DNA from: Streptomyces sp. LX-29
Lineage (GTDB): Bacteria; Actinomycetota; Actinomycetes; Streptomycetales; Streptomycetaceae
DNA: 64,000 bases
NCBI RefSeq assembly: GCF_029541745.1
Contig: NZ_CP089746.1
Span: forward strand, 7,449,559-7,513,558
Reading direction: 5' to 3'
Positions within the stretch are counted from its first letter, which is position 1; each line of letters begins with the position of its first letter. Made by a program: the position numbers and the translations under genes. This document shows, in pieces, positions 44,901 through 51,383 of this stretch. The notes under the pieces were generated by a model that was not told where the DNA came from, ran no database searches, and was given only the letters and a program-made list of their open reading frames with translations.

Positions 44901-47900
44901 GCGGTGTCCCTGGACACGGCGTGCTCATCGTCGCTGGTGGCCCTGCACCTGGCGGCGCAGGCACTCCGTCAGGGTGAGTGCTCGATGGCACTCGCGGGCG
45001 GCGTGACCGTGATGTCCACGCCGGTGGGATTCGTGGAGTTCAGCCGCCAGCGTGCCCTTTCCCCTGACGGTCGCTGCAAGGCGTTCGCGGGTGCGGCGGA
45101 TGGGACCGGCTGGGCCGAGGGCGTGGGCATGCTGCTCGTGGAGCGGCTGTCCGACGCCGAGCGGAACGGTCACCCGGTGCTGGCGGTCATTCGTGGTTCG
45201 GCGGTGAACCAGGACGGTGCCTCGAATGGTCTGACGGCGCCGAACGGTCCGTCGCAGCAGCGGGTGATCCAGCAGGCGCTGGCCAGCGCGCGGCTGTCCG
45301 CCGACCAGGTGGACGCGGTCGAGGCGCATGGCACGGGTACGGCGCTGGGTGACCCGATCGAGGCGCAGGCGTTGCTCGCGACCTACGGGCAGGGTCGTTC
45401 CGACGACCGTCCGTTGTGGCTGGGTTCGGTGAAGTCGAACATCGGCCACACCCAGGCGGCCGCCGGCGCGGCCGGGATCATCAAGATGGTGATGGCGATG
45501 CGGCACGGTGTGCTGCCGCAGACCCTGCACGTCGATGAGCCGACGCCGCATGTGGACTGGACGGCGGGCGCGGTCGAGCTGCTGACCGAGCAGATCGCCT
45601 GGCCCGAGACGGGCCGGGCTCGTAGGGCCGCTGTGTCCTCCTTTGGTGTCAGTGGCACCAACGCCCATGTCATCCTGGAAGGTGTTGCGGCTCCTGAACC
45701 GCCCGAGGACGCGACTGCGCCGAGTGGTGGGACCGCCGCCCTTGTTCCGTGGGTGTTGTCGGCGCGGAGTGTGGAGGCGTTGCGGGCGCAGGCCCGGCAG
45801 CTGGCTTCCTTCGTTGCGGACCGGCCGCGGCTTGACCTGATGGAGGTCGGGGCCTCGCTGGCGACTGGCCGGGCGAGCCTGGAGCACCGCGCGGTGGTGC
45901 TCGGAACGGATCGCGAAGAACTCGTTCTCGGGCTGACCGCTCTCGTCAACGACCAGGCCACCGCTCAGGCCGTCCGGGGGGTGTCGGGCTCTCCGGGTGG
46001 TGTGGTGTTCGTGTTCCCGGGTCAGGGTTCGCAGTGGTTGGGGATGGCGGTGGAGCTGTTGGAGGCTTCGCCGGTGTTTGCTGCGCGGATGGCGGAGTGC
46101 GCTGATGCGCTTGAGCCGTTCACGGACTGGTCGCTGCTTGATGTGTTGCGGGATGAGTCGGGGGTGTGGCTGGAGCGGGTGGATGTGGTCCAGCCGGTGC
46201 TGTGGGCGGTGATGGTGTCGCTGGCCGCGGTGTGGGAGTCGCATGGTGTGGAGCCTGCCGCGGTGGTGGGTCATTCGCAGGGTGAGATCGCCGCGGCGGC
46301 TGTGGCCGGTGCGTTGACTCTGGAGGACGCTGCTCGGGTTGTTGCTTTGCGGAGCCGGTTGCTGCTGGATCTCAGTGGTGATGGTGGCATGTTGTCCGTC
46401 GCGTTGCCGGTGGAGCGGGTCGCTGAGCGGATCAGTGGGTTCGGGGACGCGGTGTCGGTGGCCGCGGTCAACGGTCCCGGCTCGGTGGTGGTTTCTGGTG
46501 AGCGTGTGGTGTTGTTGGAGCTTCAGGCGGGGTGGGAGGCTGAGGGTGTCCGGGCGCGGATGGTGCCGGTGGACTACGCCTCGCATTCGGCGCAGGTGGA
46601 GGAGATCGAGGATCGTCTGCTGGAGGTCCTGGCCCCGATCCAGCCCCGCAACGCTCGTGTTCCGTTCTACTCTTCCGTGACCGGTGCCCGGATCGACACC
46701 TCGGGTCTGGATGCCGCGTACTGGTACCGGAATCTGCGGCAGACGGTGGAGTTCGCCAAGGCGATTGCCACGCTGCTGGATGAGGGGCATGGCGCGTTCA
46801 TCGAGACCAGCGCGCACCCGGTGCTGTTGATGGGCGTGCAGGAGTCGGCGGAGAGTGCCGACCGGCCGGTGGTGACCGTGGGTACCCTGCGTCGTGGTGA
46901 GGGCGGTCGGGAGCGGCTGCTCACCTCGCTGGCCGAGGCGCACGCGCGCGGAGTCGATGTGGACTGGACGTCGCTGTTCAGTGACAGTGGGGCGCGTCTG
47001 GTCGACCTGCCCACCTATCCCTTCCAGCGCGAGCGCTACTGGCTGGATGCCTCCAAGTCGAGCGGTGACGTGACGTCAGCCGGTCTCGTCCCGGCCGAGC
47101 ACCCCTTGCTGGGCGCGGCGATCGGGGTCGCCGAGACGGACACCTATGTGTTCACCGGCCGCCTGAGCCTCAACGCTCACCCCTGGCTCGGTGACCACAC
47201 GGTGTTCGGCACCGTGCTGCTGCCGGGCACCGCCTTCGTCGACATGGCGGTGCGCGCCGGTGACGAGGTCGGCTGCGGCCGGGTCGAAGAGCTCACCCTG
47301 GAGGCGCCGCTGGTGCTGCCGGACCGGGGCGGGGTGCAGGTGCAGATGGCCGTGGGCGCTCCCGACGCGTCGGGACAGCGCAGCCTGACGGTGCACTCGC
47401 GCGCCGAAGGGCTTGACGGGGCGGAGTGGACACGCCACGCCAGCGGCGTGGTCGCCCCCGGCACGCGGGAGGCCGGATACGACCTGAAGGTCTGGCCTCC
47501 GGAGGGTGCCACCGAGGTGGACCTCGACGGACACTACGACCGGCTGGAAGAGACCGGCCTGGGCTACGGTCCGGCGTTCCGAGGGCTTCGGCGGGCCTGG
47601 CTCGGCGCGGCGGACGAGGTCTTCGCCGAGGTGGCGCTGGAGGCCGACGCCGGCCCGCAGGGCGAGAGCTTCGTCCTGCACCCGGCGCTGCTCGATGCCA
47701 CCCTGCACGCGATCGGACTCGGCAAGCTCGTCGAGGACACCGGCCGCGCCCGGCTGCCGTTCGTCTGGAGCGGGGTCCGGCTGTACGCCTCGGGAGCCTC
47801 CACGCTGCGGGTGCGCTTCGCCTCGCAGGGCGCGGACGCCGTGGTGCTGACCGCTGCCGACGAGCTCGGCCGGCCGGTTGCCTCGGTCGACTCGCTGGTG

Positions 47901-50639
47901 CTGCGTCCGTTCACCCCCGGACAGGTGGGCGGCGGCCGGCAGGAGTCGCTCTTCGAGGTGGCGTGGACGGCGGCCGAGCCGCGGACGGACTCCGTGCCCG
48001 GCGGCCGATGGGCGCTGCTGGGTGAGGAGGGGATCGGTCTGGCCGCGGCGCTGATGGCCTCCGGTGCCGGTGTCGATGCCCACCCGGACCTCGCCGCCCT
48101 CGGTGAAGCCGTCGAGGCGGGCGTGGCGGTGCCGGACCTGGTGCTGGCGCCGTTCGCCCCGTCGGACCCGGCGGACGGGGGAGCCACCGGCTTCCCGGAC
48201 GGACTGACCAACACCGTGCACGGTGCGGCGCACCGGGCGCTGGCGCTGGTGCAGGCGTGGCTCGCGGACGAACGGTTCGCCGCCTCGCGCCTGGTCCTGG
48301 TGACGCGCGGCAGTGTCGCGGCGGTCGACGGCGAGGAAGTGCCGGGTCTGGCACAGTCGGTGGTGTGGGGCCTGGTGCGTTCCGCGCAGTCGGAGAATCC
48401 GGACCGGCTGGTTCTGCTCGACGTGGACGAGCTGGAGGACCAGGAGGATACCGGCCGGGTCGTGCGGGCCGCGGTGGCCTCCGGCGAGCCGCAGCTGGCG
48501 GTGCGCCGCGGCAGCACTCTGGTGCCCCGGCTGGTGCGGGCGCGCTCCTCGCACGGCGCCGCCGACGGCACCGTGGCCGCGGCACGGGACACGGCACTCG
48601 ACGCGTCCGGTACGGCAACGGCCGTGCCGCGCGGGACGTTCGGCCCGCAGGACACCGTCCTGATCACCGGCGGCACCGGCACCCTCGGTGTGCTGGTGGC
48701 CCGCCACCTGGTCACCGAGTGCGGTGTCCGGCACCTGCTGCTGACCAGCCGCCGCGGGCCGGCGGCCGAGGGAGCGGCCGAAGCCGCGGCGGAGCTCACG
48801 GCGCTGGGTGCGGAGGTCACGGTGGCGGCATGCGACGCCGCGGACCGCGATGCGCTCGCCGCACTCCTGGACACCATCCCGGCGGATCGCCCGCTGGCGG
48901 GTGTGGTCCACTCGGCCGGTGTCCTGGACGACGGAATCATCTCCGCGCTCACCCCGGAACGCATGGACGGAGTGCTGCGGCCCAAGGTGGACGCGGCGCT
49001 CAACCTCCACGAGCTCACCCGCGACCTCGGCCTGTCGGCCTTCGTGCTGTTCTCCTCGGCGGCGGGCATCCTCGGAGCGGCCGGTCAGGCCAACTACGCG
49101 GCGGCCAACGCCTTCCTCGACGCGCTCGCGCAAGCGCGCCGGGCCGTGGGTCTGGCCGGTGTCTCCCTGGCGTGGGGTGCGTGGGAGGAGACCAGCACCA
49201 TGACCGGCGCGCTCGACGACGTGGACGCCCAGCGCATCTCCCGTGCGGGGATGGCACCCCTCAGCTCCGAGGAGGGCGTGGCGCTGTTCGGCCTCGGTCT
49301 GGCGGACCACCGTGCGCTGCTCGTCCCGACCCGGCTGAACGTCGCGGCGCTGCGCGGCCAGTCCTGGCCCGCCGGGGTTCCCGCGCTGCTGCGGAGCCTG
49401 GTGCGCACCCCGGCGCGCCGTGCGGTGGAAACGGTGCGCGACGAGCCGGTCGTGCTGCGGCAGCGTCTGGCCGCACTGCCCGCGGCCGAGTGGGACGCGG
49501 TCCTGCTGGAGACGGTCCGTGCGCAGACGGCGGTCGTGCTCGGGCACCTGTCGACCGACGAGACGCACAGCGGGGTGACGTTCCTGGAGTCGGGCTTCAA
49601 CTCGTTGACCGCGCTGGAACTCCGCAACGCCCTCAACGCCGTCACCGGTCTGCGGCTGCCGCCCACCGTGGTCTTCGACCAGTCCACGCCGGCCGCGCTG
49701 GCGGCGTACGTGCGGGCGCGGCTGGTGGAGGACGGAGTCCGTGATGCCTCCGCCGCGGCCTCGGCTGTCACCGCCCCGGCCGTTCCGGAGCCCGGGGCGA
49801 GCGGCCCTGAGCCGGTCACCATCTCCGCGCTGTACCGGAAGGCGGGTGAGCAGGGGAAGATCACCGAGGCGATGCAGTTCGGCATTCTCGCCTCCGCGAT
49901 CAGTCCCTCCTTCTCCTCCCCGAGCGACCTGGAGAGCCTGCCGGTCCCCCTCCGGCTGGCTCGTGGTGACAGCGGTCCCGCGCTGATCTGCCTCCCGTCG
50001 TTCAGCGTGACCGCGGGTCCTCACGAGTACGCGCGGTTCGCGGCCGTCTTCCGCGGGCGGCGGGATGTCTACGTGATCCCGCAGCCGGGGTTCGCCCCGG
50101 GGGAGAGCCTGCCGGACTCGGTGGACGCGCTCGCATGGGTGCAGGCCGAAGTGGCGCGCAGCTGCGCAGCCGGTGAGCCGTTCGTCCTCGTCGGCCGTTC
50201 CGCGGGTGGGTGGATCGCGCACGCGGTCGCCACCAAGCTGGAGGAACTCGGGACGCCCGCGGCGGCGCTCGTGCTCCTCGACAGCTACGCCGCCAGTGGT
50301 GCGGTGGGGACCGACCTGGCGGACGCGATGATGAGTGGGGTGCTGCTGCGCGACGGGACGCACTCGTCCATCACGGATCTGAGTGTCACGGCGAGTGGAG
50401 GCTACAACCGCATCTTCATGGAGTGGCAGGCGCAGCCGATCAGCACGCCCACCCTGTTCCTCCAGGCCGCTGACCCGTTCTCCGAGGATCTGCGCGAGGT
50501 GCCCGAGGACATCTGGCGGGCCCGGTGGAACCTCCCGGCCAAGGTCGTGGAGATCTCCGGGGACCACTTCACGATTCTGGAGGAGCACTCGGAGTCCACC
50601 GCGCAGGCCGTCGAGGAGTGGCTGGCGGACATGGAGTGA
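38991..50639 (+). CDS. Modular type I PKS, terminal: (KS-AT-DH-KR-ACP)2-thioesterase
   Basis: 3882 residues from ATG 38991. The N-terminus (TEKIVEALRASLKENERL) is a different docking coil from those of the three preceding proteins. Approximate residues: KS 34-460, AT 562-865 (malonyl), DH 927-1220, KR 1432-1650, ACP 1697-1785; KS 1806-2230, AT 2337-2645 (methylmalonyl), DH 2700-2980, KR 3222-3440, ACP 3487-3577, TE 3620-3882. Both DHs have HxxxGxxxxP, and the KRs are B-type. The TE has a full triad: Ser3737 in GRSAGG, Asp3764 in LLDSY and His3859 in GDHF. It should release the chain by lactonisation or hydrolysis. The last ACP reads GFNSL, with Asn before the phosphopantetheine Ser3538 where Asp is usual. 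Two strong hairpins follow the stop, so this is the last gene of the PKS operon. Confidence 0.97.
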   Translation: MSTSTEKIVEALRASLKENERLRQQNQQLAKASTEPIAIVGMSCRYPGGIDSPDALWELLSSGGDGVADFPTDRGWDLDALRNPDPEAKGASHTHEGGFLDGAAKFDAEFFGISPREALAMDPQQRLLLEASWEAFERAGVDPLSLHGSQVGVFAGLMYHDYAGLVERTPGGGDGFLGNGSAGSILSGRVAYSFGLEGPAVTVDTACSSSLVTLHLACQALRRGDCSMALAGGVTVMSTPGAFVEFSRQGGLASDGRCKAFADAADGTGWAEGVGMLLVERLSDARRNGHPVLAVIRGSAVNQDGASSGLTAPNGPSQQRVIRQALTSAGLTADQVDAVEAHGTGTSLGDPIEAQALLATYGQGRPDDRPLWLGSVKSNLGHTQAAAGVAGIIKMVMAMRHGVLPQTLHVDQPSTKVDWSAGAVRLLTEQVAWPETGQPRRSAVSGFGVSGTNAHVILEGVPAADTESVDQRAAGGVVPWVVSARSAEALRGQAASLAAFLKARPDVSLADVGYSLAVSRAALEHRATLVASDRSEFLAALEALAAGEAPAGTVQGVVSGGKLAVLFTGQGAQRLGMGRELYQRFPVFAEAFDAVCAELDVHVKRPLREVIFASEAEVLDQTGFTQPALFAIEVALFRLVESWGIRPDFVAGHSIGELSAAHVAGVLSLKDAATLVAARARLMQSLPQGGAMVSIAAPEADVRSALEGVAGVSVAAVNGPASVVISGDADAVARIGEGFAARGVKTKRLRVSHAFHSSHMDGMLEDFARVAKGLSFVAPRIPVVSNVTGEIASVEELCSAEYWVRHVRDAVRFADGIRALEAQGVTRFLELGPDGTLSAMARDCLAEDSDAVLVPALRRDRSEEQTLLTAVSALYVQGGELGWEAVFAGSGARRVDLPTYAFQHQHYWPNPSDIRPENVSSAGLGSVDHPLLGAVVVLAGTDGAVLTGRLSLDAQPWLADHAMAGSVLLPGAAFVELAVRAGDEVGCGQVEELTVEAPLLLPDDRAVQVQLAVGAADDAGRRQLDVYSRPAPETAQPVIADASHDDGWTRHATGVLAPADARPHADESTLAVWPPQDSTAVDLEGVYEGLADSGYDYGPAFRGLRGVWQRGEEVFAEVALPEVAEADARAFGLHPALLDATLHAIGLGGLLQAPSGDQGQAWLPFSWRGVSLHAAGASVVRARLTSSGPEAVSLELADGTGRLVSRVAELTMRAVAVDKLRDSHATARDSLFRLDWVALPTAPQDAAGTVADRWVVLGEPGGALFPASDTGQATVEAYPDLGALRERMAADDSQAPEVVVVDTTVSNGDRSDLASGVRGATGRVLGLLQEWLGDERFVASRLVWVTRGAVAAGEGVADLAHAAVWGLVRSAQSENPDRFVLVDLDEGADAATVLPSVVGSGESQVAVRAGEVRVPRLARATVSSSSDSPVWDVDGTVLVTGGTGALGALVARHLVAEHGVRHLLLTSRRGVDAPGAVELRDELTALGARVTVAACDAADREALAGLLGTIPVEYPLSGVVHTAGVLDDGVIESLSSERLETVLRPKVDAALNLHELTRDLDLSAFVLFSSAAGILGAPGQGNYAAANAFLDALAQHRRGLGLAGQSLAWGLWAQSSGVTGQLTGADVDRMTRNGAEALSNEEGLWLFDAAHGAEASVLVPMRLAVARLRAQSGQVPALLRGLVGAPNRRVAEAGSAASPLLAGLSGAERERALLNMVRSDVAAVLGHTSSGAIVAERSFRDLGFDSLTAVELRNRLNTATGLRLPATLIFDYPTPEALAKHLNAELADTGSAGAPATVSASVAADEPIAIVGMACRYPGGIASPEDLWRLVAAGGDGISPFPTDRGWDLDALYHPDPEHTGTSYARDGGFLHDAADFDPAFFGISPREALAMDPQQRLLLETSWEAFERAGIDPLSVRGERVGVFAGVMGQDYAARFARTPESVEGQLSTGSAGSVVSGRISYTFGLEGPAVSLDTACSSSLVALHLAAQALRQGECSMALAGGVTVMSTPVGFVEFSRQRALSPDGRCKAFAGAADGTGWAEGVGMLLVERLSDAERNGHPVLAVIRGSAVNQDGASNGLTAPNGPSQQRVIQQALASARLSADQVDAVEAHGTGTALGDPIEAQALLATYGQGRSDDRPLWLGSVKSNIGHTQAAAGAAGIIKMVMAMRHGVLPQTLHVDEPTPHVDWTAGAVELLTEQIAWPETGRARRAAVSSFGVSGTNAHVILEGVAAPEPPEDATAPSGGTAALVPWVLSARSVEALRAQARQLASFVADRPRLDLMEVGASLATGRASLEHRAVVLGTDREELVLGLTALVNDQATAQAVRGVSGSPGGVVFVFPGQGSQWLGMAVELLEASPVFAARMAECADALEPFTDWSLLDVLRDESGVWLERVDVVQPVLWAVMVSLAAVWESHGVEPAAVVGHSQGEIAAAAVAGALTLEDAARVVALRSRLLLDLSGDGGMLSVALPVERVAERISGFGDAVSVAAVNGPGSVVVSGERVVLLELQAGWEAEGVRARMVPVDYASHSAQVEEIEDRLLEVLAPIQPRNARVPFYSSVTGARIDTSGLDAAYWYRNLRQTVEFAKAIATLLDEGHGAFIETSAHPVLLMGVQESAESADRPVVTVGTLRRGEGGRERLLTSLAEAHARGVDVDWTSLFSDSGARLVDLPTYPFQRERYWLDASKSSGDVTSAGLVPAEHPLLGAAIGVAETDTYVFTGRLSLNAHPWLGDHTVFGTVLLPGTAFVDMAVRAGDEVGCGRVEELTLEAPLVLPDRGGVQVQMAVGAPDASGQRSLTVHSRAEGLDGAEWTRHASGVVAPGTREAGYDLKVWPPEGATEVDLDGHYDRLEETGLGYGPAFRGLRRAWLGAADEVFAEVALEADAGPQGESFVLHPALLDATLHAIGLGKLVEDTGRARLPFVWSGVRLYASGASTLRVRFASQGADAVVLTAADELGRPVASVDSLVLRPFTPGQVGGGRQESLFEVAWTAAEPRTDSVPGGRWALLGEEGIGLAAALMASGAGVDAHPDLAALGEAVEAGVAVPDLVLAPFAPSDPADGGATGFPDGLTNTVHGAAHRALALVQAWLADERFAASRLVLVTRGSVAAVDGEEVPGLAQSVVWGLVRSAQSENPDRLVLLDVDELEDQEDTGRVVRAAVASGEPQLAVRRGSTLVPRLVRARSSHGAADGTVAAARDTALDASGTATAVPRGTFGPQDTVLITGGTGTLGVLVARHLVTECGVRHLLLTSRRGPAAEGAAEAAAELTALGAEVTVAACDAADRDALAALLDTIPADRPLAGVVHSAGVLDDGIISALTPERMDGVLRPKVDAALNLHELTRDLGLSAFVLFSSAAGILGAAGQANYAAANAFLDALAQARRAVGLAGVSLAWGAWEETSTMTGALDDVDAQRISRAGMAPLSSEEGVALFGLGLADHRALLVPTRLNVAALRGQSWPAGVPALLRSLVRTPARRAVETVRDEPVVLRQRLAALPAAEWDAVLLETVRAQTAVVLGHLSTDETHSGVTFLESGFNSLTALELRNALNAVTGLRLPPTVVFDQSTPAALAAYVRARLVEDGVRDASAAASAVTAPAVPEPGASGPEPVTISALYRKAGEQGKITEAMQFGILASAISPSFSSPSDLESLPVPLRLARGDSGPALICLPSFSVTAGPHEYARFAAVFRGRRDVYVIPQPGFAPGESLPDSVDALAWVQAEVARSCAAGEPFVLVGRSAGGWIAHAVATKLEELGTPAAALVLLDSYAASGAVGTDLADAMMSGVLLRDGTHSSITDLSVTASGGYNRIFMEWQAQPISTPTLFLQAADPFSEDLREVPEDIWRARWNLPAKVVEISGDHFTILEEHSESTAQAVEEWLADME
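39085..44360 (+). other. PKS module M8: KS-AT(malonyl)-DH-KR(B-type)-ACP
   Basis: AT about 40674-41590 (GHSIGE, HAFH), DH about 41770-42650 (HAMAG...P, DATLH), catalytic KR about 43287-43900 (LDD, QGNYAAAN), ACP about 44080-44340 (GFDSL). Expected: E alkene. Confidence 0.92.
40416..41696 (+). repeat. Malonyl-AT cassette, copy 4 of 4
   Basis: Same length and register. The first 100 bases are more diverged (LKARPDVS), then the block rejoins the common sequence. Confidence 0.82.
44400..49730 (+). other. PKS module M9: KS-AT(methylmalonyl)-DH-KR(B-type)-ACP
   Basis: AT about 45990-46930 (GHSQGE, YASH), DH about 47090-47930 (HTVFG...P, DATLH), catalytic KR about 48655-49250 (LDD, QANYAAAN), ACP about 49450-49720 (GFNSL). 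Expected: an alpha-methyl, alpha,beta-unsaturated acyl group presented to the thioesterase, i.e. the C2 methyl of the product. Confidence 0.91.
45976..46760 (+). repeat. Methylmalonyl-AT cassette, copy 3 (partial)
   Basis: Matches 7521-8305 closely, then diverges into a post-AT linker shared instead with the M5 AT region (about 25550-25840). Confidence 0.75.
49850..50639 (+). other. C-terminal thioesterase domain of the PKS
   Basis: An alpha/beta-hydrolase domain of about 260 residues follows the last ACP. Nucleophile Ser codon 50199-50201 (GRSAGG), Asp codon 50280-50282, His codon 50565-50567. The residue before Ser is Arg rather than the His common in macrolide TEs (GHSxGG); the catalytic residues themselves are intact. 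The sequence does not say whether it cyclises or hydrolyses. Confidence 0.93.
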
Positions 50640-50646
50640 CCCCGCA

Positions 50647-50678
50647 GGCGCCACCCCGCTCCCGCGCGGGGTGGCGCC
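50647..50678 (+). terminator. Hairpin terminator 1 after the PKS
   Basis: A perfect 13-base-pair stem (arms 50647-50659 and 50666-50678; GGCGCCACCCCGC) with a six-base loop, starting seven bases after the TGA. No U tract follows, as is common in actinomycetes. Confidence 0.85.
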
Positions 50679-50683
50679 ACGGA

Positions 50684-50721
50684 ACGCAGGGGCTTGCGCC
50701 GCACGGCGCAAGCCCCTGCGT
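50684..50721 (+). terminator. Hairpin terminator 2 after the PKS
   Basis: A perfect 17-base-pair stem (arms 50684-50700 and 50705-50721) with a GCAC loop, followed by CTTTCC. It lies five bases after the first hairpin, so the two act in tandem. It would also function for transcripts arriving from the right. Confidence 0.88.
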
Positions 50722-50942
50722 CTTTCCGCTTCCGGGCGCCTGTGGTGGGCATCCCTCTCCGCGTCTCAGGCGGTGCGAACGCGCCCGCGGGTACGCGGAG
50801 GCTGCCAGGGCCCGGTTGACGAACCGTTCGAACTCCCATCGCCACAGGTCACAACGCGCTTCTTCGTCGTCGAGGCACCCGTGGGCGGTAACCGATCGAT
50901 GGGGCGAGTATCAAAGCCTGCGCACAAATTGCACGCATCCCT

Positions 50943-50971
50943 TCTACAGGCCGACCGTGATGGTCTAGATT
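50943..50971 (+). promoter_or_regulatory. Possible promoter for the glycan operon
   Basis: TCTACA, a 17-base spacer and TAGATT resemble a housekeeping actinomycete promoter (4/6 for the -35; 5/6 to TAGRRT). Transcription would begin near 50978 and leave a leader of about 400 bases. Weak evidence, offered as a candidate only. Confidence 0.25.
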
Positions 50972-51230
50972 GACGGTGCTTCAGCTGTTCGAACACGAGG
51001 CGACCAATAATGATCTATAGGTCCGGCGCTATGGACAGCCAGCACTCGCGTCCCCGGCGCCAGACGCGGAAGTGATCAATTCTCGGAACCCGAGAGCGGC
51101 TTTGGGTGCGGGGAGCACCCGAGGTTTCCACGGGTTCCCGCGCACCTCGAGAGACTGGCAGGACAGGCGAATCCGCTGCCGCCAGGGTGGGTTGTTTCAC
51201 GTAGCGCCGCATAGCCGGTAGGTCATGCGC

Positions 51231-51350
51231 GGGGGCGGGGGCTCCCGAGGGGCGGAACGGGGCGGCGCGAGGGGCGGGGGCCTCTCGGGGGGAGGAACAG
51301 CGCGGCGCCGGGGGGCGGGGACCTCCCGGGGGAGCAACAGTGCGAGGCGA
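51231..51350 (+). repeat. Three 40-base G-rich imperfect tandem repeats
   Basis: Units 51231-51270, 51271-51310 and 51311-51350 each begin with a run such as GGGGGCGGGG, then a CTCCCG or CTCTCG core, then a GGAGGAACAG-like end. The 40-base period is not a multiple of three, so it is not a protein repeat. The G runs could form four-stranded structures in the transcript. It lies 34 bases before the start codon of the sugar transferase. Confidence 0.75.
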
Positions 51351-51383
51351 ACACGTCGAACCACTGGGAACCTGGGGGGTTCT

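Larger units (their letters stand above)
50640..51383 (+). other. Intergenic region between the PKS and glycan operons
   Basis: 744 bases without a convincing gene. It holds two terminator hairpins at its left end, a relatively A/T-rich stretch near 50920-51025 where a promoter is likely, and a G-rich three-unit repeat just before the next gene. Codon-third-position bias is lost across it. Confidence 0.75.

Noticed and set aside
1016..45690. A loading (KSQ) module in the window
   Set aside because: All nine KS domains keep the active-site Cys; the loading module must lie upstream of base 1.
50970..50975. TTGACG as a -35 box
   Set aside because: No -10-like hexamer is found 16-19 bases downstream.
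51231..51350. Tandem repeats as a CRISPR array
   Set aside because: Units are contiguous with no spacers and are imperfect; no cas genes are present.
51225..51383. ATG 51225 as start of the sugar transferase
   Set aside because: The extension would be read through a 40-base repeat that changes frame in each unit, giving a Gly/Arg-rich segment without similarity to the family.
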